From Cryptomeria japonica (taxonomy: Eukaryota > Streptophyta > Pinopsida > Cupressales > Cupressaceae): 64,000 bases of DNA. The notes under the pieces were generated by a model. It was not told the DNA's origin, made no database searches, and saw only the letters and a list, made by a program, of their open reading frames with translations. The translations under genes were made by a program, and so were the position numbers. Where the stretch lies: assembly GCF_030272615.1 (NCBI RefSeq), contig NC_081412.1, forward strand, positions 694,842,083 to 694,906,082, given 5' to 3'. The stretch's first letter is position 1; every line of letters starts with the position of its first letter. Below, one piece after another: positions 57,860 through 64,000 of this stretch.

Positions 57860-59021
57860 TTTTCAATTTGTTGATTTTTAGATATTTTTTCAGGACTTTT
57901 TTTTTTTTTTTTGAATTTTTTTAGTTAATTTTATTTGATTTTTTTTTAGATTTTTTCAGCACATTTTTAAATGTTTTGGAGATTTTTTCAGGACATTTTT
58001 CAATATTTTTATGAAATTTTTTCAAGACATTTAAATTTTTTTTTTTGTTTTTAGTTTTTAATGACTTTGCCCCCAGTGTCTAGCAAGGCAAGGAATATGA
58101 CAGGTGGATAAATAGGCTTGCTGAAATGATGGTGGATAGAGGGAAGACAAAGGCCTTTTATCATGGAGACAATACGGATGCAATTTCCAAGGGCTATTGC
58201 GTGATGGGACAAGAGACTGGATATGACAATGTAAAGTAGTGACATGGCATGAGGGACATATCAAGAGGTTTTTGAAACCATGTTTAAATTTTGTGTCCTT
58301 ATGTCAGATCAATATCAAGAGACTGAAAAGGTGTATGGATAGTGATAAGATATGGATAGGATAAGCAAGACCAAGAATGGATAAGGGACATGGACTGAAG
58401 GTCGGGATTGGCTAAGGGATAGTGGTAGAAAGATGCAACAAGCTAGGGAATATGGATGAAAGGTTGTAATAAGCAAATGGATAAAGACCAAAAGCTATGA
58501 TAGACTAAAAGCTGCAAATAAGATGCATGATGCTCATGATGATCCTCAGCCTTGTCAAGATCAAAAGGTGGAAAGAGGAAATGGACATGAGGGACAATAG
58601 GATATGAAGGGTAATGACAGGGGTTCGATAGGATAATGAAGGGCAATAGGATATGAAGGAGGAAACCTGCCCCCAAGTGTGGTGTGCAAGAAGTTCATAG
58701 ATTACGCATGATGCCTGTTTGCCAGGTTTTCATCACGGTACTTGCCCAAGGCGCCTGTTTGCCAGGTTTTCACTAGTGGACGAATTATTTTTCTTTACTT
58801 TTTTTTTTCTTTTTTTCTTTTTTCCCACTTTTTTTGATTTTTTTTGTATTTTGACTTTTTCAATAGAAGATGGACACATGATAGGGGATGGAAGAAGGAC
58901 TCAAGTGTCTTTTTTGTTTGGATAGTAGCCTTGAAATAAATGGACCATGACCTTTAAAAGTACACTCAAAGACGTTGGTAGGATAAGGACATGGAAAAAG
59001 AGATGAAACTAAGGCAAGGAT
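57860..59021 (-). other. E9 3' non-coding region, right of E10
   Basis: T-rich repeats with TTTTTTCAGGACATTT-like units (57880-58035), a poly-T block (58795-58850) and a duplicated 40-bp block with GCCTGTTTGCCAGGTTTTCA at 58713-58732 and 58753-58772. No frame is supported. Confidence 0.65.
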
Positions 59022-61913
59022 TTATGCAAAGGATTGGATCAAAGGGATTGAAGGATGGAAAATATGGATAGGGTATTGGAAGAATTGGGCTTGAGCAGAT
59101 GGAAATGAAGGCAAGATCGACATTGGCACACACCTTGAGGGGTGATGGACTGATGGAGGAAAAATGGATCTCAGATTGTGAGATTTGGATGGAGGAATAG
59201 CTATGGATTTTGGGACATAAGGGCCCAAAATGGATGAGGAAGGTGATGGAGGAACAAATTTGAGAGGTTTGGATGGAGAAATAGCAATTTTGGATGCCAA
59301 GTTGGATGTTTCTTTAGGCTTTTGTGCTTCAAGGAGCCGCTTAGGGATCCACATGGTTTTTGATTTTTCATGCTTTTGTGGTTCCTTGGAGTGCATTGCT
59401 TGCACAAGGGATTTAGGAACCCATATATATTTTGGCTTTGCTTTATTTTGCTCAATGGGCCTTTGTGGCCTTTTGGATATTTCTTTTTCTTTATAGATCA
59501 TATTGTTCTTTGTTTTGACATGTCAATTATATTGGACATGTTGATCCTTGAATACATGTGGATTTCTAGACTTATGACTTTTATACTTGGCATCCAAATT
59601 GCTTGGAGGAGGAAATGAATGCATGGATGGATAGGAATGAAGTGGATTTCTTTTGGATTGATGAAATTTACTCAAGGATGTGTGCCTTTGCTGACCTTGC
59701 ATAGAGGACGAAGGGCTATAAGGACCTAAGATGGATGGAAGGTATGATGGGGAAGGGATATGTTTGGATTTTGATGGAGGGATACCAACGTCTTGAGAGT
59801 GAGTTGTGTAGACATGACCCTTAACATTTTCTTTCACATGAAGGGATTCTTGCTTATGGAGATCTACCCCTTTGCCTTTATGAATATCTTGACTTGTAGG
59901 ATGCTCTTTTCCTTGGGAAGAAGACGCGATTCCATTATGAGGTGGATATGATATGAGAGAAATAATGAGATCTTGAAGTGGATTGGATTGCACCAAAGTG
60001 GAAGAACCCATTATGCATGTCGAGGGTTCATGAACATCTTGCACTGACATGTTAGAATCATGAGGGGGATTAGGATCATTAGGGGGACTAGGATTGTGTG
60101 GTGGACATGGTTCAATGACAGGCTCTTCAAGAGATGGAATGGGAGAAATAATGGGATCATCAAAAGAAATGAGATCTTGGAGTGTATATGGAGCATTAAG
60201 ACAAGGAGATGGAGGAACAAAAGGATCTTGTGGAGGATTTAAAGAAATAATTTGATCTTGACAAGGAGGAAGATCATTGGAATCCTCTTTAAAGGTGCTT
60301 TTCTCTTGACTTTCAATGGGATCATCGGAAAGGATGGAAATGATATCTTGATCTTTCTCAGGAAGTGGAATGTCAATGGGATTTGAAAGGGCATTTTTTT
60401 CATGAAATGGAAGGGGATCGTTTGGGATTGGATGAACTGGGATATCTTGATCTTTCTTAGGAAGTGGAGTGTCAATAGGACTTTGGATAGGATGGACAAG
60501 AATAGGGGAATCATCATGAGTGTCTGGCAACATGGGGTCCTGGTCAACAATTGGATGGGATGATAAGATTTTGGGATCTTTATCTTGATCTATTTTAAGA
60601 CACATTTCTTCATGCTCTAAATTATCCTCTTGACATGGGGTTAGACTTTGGATATGCATGGGGGATTCTGACAAGGAACCAATGTTTTGGCATGAAGGAA
60701 ATGCACTTTGAACATTTGTGATGGATTCTGGCCCGGAATCAATGCTTGAACATGAGGAAGAGGGACTTCGAATGGGGTCCTCTAAAACAGGTAATGGCAA
60801 TAAAGTGCATGGTGGCATTGGGTCTTGTATTTCTGAAACATGACAAGGATGTGCATCATGAATTGGATTATCTTGGCAATCAATTATGGATAGCCCTTGG
60901 GTAATTGCATCCTTGGGTGTAGTGTTTGATGAGGACAATATAGAAGGTTCTTGTGAAACTTCTAAAGGTGTAGGGATAGATGCCACTGGAGAGTCAATTT
61001 GTTTGTGAGGGGATGAGGCATTGCTAGACATAAGTGTATTATCTTGATCTTCCTCAAAGAACTCACTTGGTAATTTCCTTAAGAGCATTGCAATAAAGCC
61101 ACCTTTCTTTCGAGGTTTTGACATAGTTGTATCTGGAATTTGAACTTGTTTGGAAAGAATTTGGTTCTAGTCTGATGTCATGTTTTGATATTGGACTTGG
61201 TTCAATTGTTCCAACATGTTTGAAACTTGTCTTGGTGTGTGTTGCAACCTTTGTTTTTGAATGTTTGATTGTTGTTGTTGACATTGATATGTTGATTGAA
61301 CTTGTTGATATTCCCCCATTGGTTGAACTATTTGTTGACATTGTATAGTTGGTTGGACATATTGTTGAAATTGGACCATTGGTTGTGTCTATTGGAAATG
61401 TTGGAGCTGTTGAACAATTGGTTGAACCATTGGTTGTATTGGTTGAAAATCTGATTGATATTAAACACCTTCTTGTTCTTGTTGTGGAGGCACATAATGT
61501 TGAAATTGATGTTGTCTCTTTTCTTGAAATTGTTTCATCATCTCTATTTGGGAGAGGAGAGCTCGTATGTCTGATCGTTCAAGAAGAGATTTGACATCAA
61601 TTGGTTCAATATTTGGATTTCAACCTGGAAGTTTTCGAAACATTTTGGACATTTGTGATCTATTCTTCTCAATGTTTTTCACTTTTTGTTCCAAAATCTC
61701 ATTTTCTTGAGCTAGTTTCTCCTCTAGTTTTTGTATTTGGAGACTTGTTTCGTCATAAAAAGTTTGATCGATATTGCCTTGTTGTTGGGTTGGATAGAAT
61801 TGTGATTGCCTTGGATTAAAATTTGATTGCTTTGTCGGTTGATACATCAAACTTTGTTGCATCATTGGTGCTTGGAACCTTGTTTCAATAGACATGTCAC
61901 TATGCAAATGCAA
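59022..61913 (-). pseudogene. E9 long unknown frame, about 964 codons
   Basis: One minus-strand frame from ATG 61913 to the stop at 59022 is broken by only about five stops. The N-terminal part (about 61913-61140) is glutamine-rich with a predicted coiled coil around LQIQKLEEKLAQENEILEQK. The middle begins SKPRKKGGFIAMLLRKLPSE and becomes a long Pro/Ser/Asp/Ile-rich low-complexity region. The C-terminal part is basic, with two similar motifs YIWVPKSLVQAMHSK and TMWIPKRLLEAQKPK (about 59415-59310). I recognise no known domain, protease, RT or zinc knuckle. Sense orientation, length and position between leader and PPT mark it as the element's own gene. It may be a Gag-like structural protein, but nothing shows this. 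Confidence 0.6.
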
Positions 61914-63975
61914 TATTTTTTGGAATTTTTCAAGGATAATGTACGATATGCAACTAAATGCAAACTAAATAGATGAAAATGCAACCTATGGCAAGAATGC
62001 AATCTATGTTTTTGGTTGTTTTTGAAGATTTTGACAAACTTATGAATGCAAATCTAAAAGAGGGACCCTTGGGAAATTGGAATGATGTCTAGACCTCGAA
62101 GGACAAAAGGACCAAGTGACAAAGGACAAGATGACAATGTCTCCCCTATATGCTTGGATACTAAGCTAGGTTTGACCAAATGACATTGATGACAAAAAGA
62201 CAAAAGGATTTAATAAGGTCTAGATCTCCTAACAATGACTTAGGGTTGTATCAAAGATTTGGATTACTCAAGTATGACAAAACCTAGCTTTGAGACTATA
62301 TGCAAAAGGGACAATCACTATGCAAGTGACCCTAATATGATATGATAATGACCTAAGCTTGATGAAGAGACCTAGGGTATGCAAATATGAATGTATGACA
62401 ATGGTATGCCTTTAATGCAAGAGGACACATGCAAATGGATGACCCTTATTGATATGCAAAGGAGTATGACTTAGGTGAAACCTAACCTTGGTACTTGACA
62501 ATGAGCTTTGTAAAATGCAACCTAGGATGAACCTAAATCTAAGTGACATGAATGTTAAGACAAGATTTTGAAATATGTTTGACAACCATGTTTGAAGATG
62601 TTTTTGAATTTTGATAAACTTTTGTTGGATGAATGTCTCTTGTGTTTAAACTTATGTTGGATCAATTTGTTTTGCTTTTTGAAATGGGATGCAATTCAAC
62701 TTTTGACAAGCAAAGAATACAAGATATTGCAACTTAGACTCAAGACAATCATGCTCATTTCCACATTTCTTATGGTAGGCAAAGACATTAGGTACTTGAG
62801 AGGTAGACTCATTATGGGATTCAAGGAGAATACATAGATGCTTGACCCCACGGGCTCCCCTCCATGGCACTCACTTCTCAAGGCAGCCAAGCATCAGTCC
62901 CCATGGAAATCTCCCCATGGCGAACTTAGTATCTCTTCCAAGTATCCGAATTTGTCCTTCTCAAGCAACTAGAAGGGTTTTTTGGCCTCTAAAAACAAGG
63001 TGTTTAGTAAGGATTTCTGTTAAGCATTACTCCTTGATGTCACGCAAGCGTGATTGAGACATTAAGCCCATCAAGATACCAAACAAATGTAGTCGCGTAA
63101 GCATGATTTAGATCAAGAGGCCCTACTTAGATGTTGATATGAGAAAGAGTCCAAGGGTCATCACTTCCCAAGTAACTACAATTCCCATGTAACACTTCCT
63201 TCAAAGCTTTCGCTCATCGGGTATTTTTTTATAGTGAGTTAGAATGCCAAGGAATTCTAGCCATACTCACTTTGGGTTGTCCCCTTCTCACGATTATCAC
63301 TTGCTTGCAAAAGCAAAGTGGTCGGGAAGGCAGGCCCTCTAAATGTGACACACAATCAACAACACAAGCATGGTATCGAAGATCTGGATTTCTGATCACC
63401 CTAAGAAGGATGAGAGCATACTCTCCTACTCCAATGTCATACTCAACAATCAAAGAAAACAAATTTTCATTCCAACCTATTTAGAAATCACTAAGTGCCT
63501 AAAAATTAAATGCAAACACAAAGTTTGGTTGTTTCTCCAAGGCAACCTGCAAAAACCCAAGTTAGGAGTTTGATACGCTTATTCTTTGACTTTCGAATCA
63601 GCACAAAGTGTGTTAGTAGTTTGATTTATTGTCTTTGCAATGCGTATGCCAAGATTCTGCATAGATAATTAGTACCAAAATCCAAAGCACAGAAAACAAA
63701 ATGCAAAAACACAACAAATTTCAAGTAAACACTGCATTTTTTACCTCTGTTCTAGACTTTACACAGGCGTAGAAGTCATGACACAAGCGCAGAATGTCTG
63801 ACACAAGCGCAGAATGTCCCCTACACAAGTGCAGAATGTCTGACACAGGCGCAAGTTGTCTTACACAGGCGCAGAAGTCTCCAGAATACCCTGCACGACC
63901 CTGTTTTTGGGTTTTTGGCCTGCAAAATCAACTTGAAAGCACTCCAAAACACAGTTAGAGGGTTAGAAGGTTAGT
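61914..63975 (-). other. E9 5' leader, non-coding
   Basis: About 2 kb between the PBS and the long frame. Short frames only, none convincing. It contains a short tandem repeat at 63755-63885. Confidence 0.55.
63755..63885. repeat. Short tandem repeats (about 20 bp) in E9 leader
   Basis: Six imperfect units of the type GACACAAGCGCAGAATGTCT follow one another, some with AGGCGCAGAAGTC endings. They lie within about 240 bases of the PBS. Confidence 0.8.
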
Positions 63976-63994
63976 ATTCACGTTGGGTTCACCA
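63976..63994 (-). promoter_or_regulatory. E9 primer-binding site
   Basis: The complement reads TGGTGAACCCAACGTGAAT, one or two changes from the E10 site. The adjoining LTR lies beyond the window. Confidence 0.7.
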
Positions 63995-64000
63995 ATTAAT

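Larger units (their letters stand above)
48439..64000 (-). mobile_element. E9: Gypsy-like non-autonomous element, minus strand, 5' LTR beyond window
   Basis: The left LTR (ending at 49366), a PPT, a T-rich 3' region (49384-50298 and 57860-59021), a 964-codon frame (59022-61913), a 2-kb leader and a PBS (63976-63994) appear in leftward order. E10 interrupts the 3' region. No gag core, protease, RT or integrase was found. The PPT, the LTR start TGTAG and a repeated 3' block resemble E5. The 5' LTR should begin just past 64000. Confidence 0.75.

Noticed and set aside
59201-61819. Plus-strand and other-frame ORFs opposite the E9 long frame
   Set aside because: They overlap a continuous 964-codon frame with element orientation, and are shadows of its repetitive composition.
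63755-63885. Tandem units considered as a CRISPR array
   Set aside because: Units are directly adjacent, without unique spacers, and the DNA is plant nuclear.

Overview
This window is nuclear DNA of a land plant with a large, repeat-rich genome. The organism is probably a gymnosperm: most of the window is old, nested LTR retrotransposons with long LTRs, and their reading frames are broken mainly by C-to-T type changes at CpG/CNG-like sites, as expected for long-methylated DNA. That assignment is inference; no single-copy marker gene settles it. No intact cellular gene, tRNA, rRNA or CRISPR array was seen.

Ten LTR elements (E1-E10) could be delimited from LTR pairs, primer-binding sites (PBS), polypurine tracts (PPT) and 5-bp target-site duplications (TSD). 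E1 (551-13137, +) has a non-coding interior and is inserted in the last exon of a decayed minus-strand host gene; a decayed SET-domain reading frame lies upstream on the same strand (14838-15600). Inside E1 sits E2 (3921-10539, +; TSD TTAAT), an element with Sirevirus-type signals but no pol. In its place E2 has a coiled-coil/multi-zinc-knuckle ORF1 and a roughly 1,120-codon ORF2. E3 (16218-23603, +; TSD TAAAT) and E4 (24374-31089, -; TSD GTTTT) are complete but dead Ty1/Copia elements of Sirevirus type with gag, protease, integrase, RT and RNase H.

From 31302 rightward the left halves of several elements follow one another: E5 (Ty3/Gypsy, -, 31302-37953), E7 (+, 37954-43827; a relative of E2 with the same two-ORF plan), E8 (Copia, +, 43828-48438; a relative of E3) and E9 (Gypsy-like, -, 48439 to beyond the window end). 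This looks like a chain of insertions, each into the previous element, whose right halves should lie beyond 64000. E6 (34950-37728, -) is a 2.8-kb non-autonomous element inside E5 integrase. E10 (50299-57854, -; TSD ATGGA) is a gag-protease-only Gypsy element inside E9. E9 carries a 964-codon glutamine- and proline/serine-rich frame and no recognisable gag or pol.

The main candidates for new biology are: (1) the E2/E7 family, apparently a two-gene non-autonomous Sirevirus lineage that keeps its own nucleic-acid-binding protein plus a conserved unknown protein; (2) a hairpin with a conserved C-rich loop and a changing stem near the 3' end of the LTR of E2, E3, E4, E7 and E8; (3) the E9 frame and its apparent partnership with E5-type autonomous elements; and (4) the duplicated GC-rich leader module of E10.
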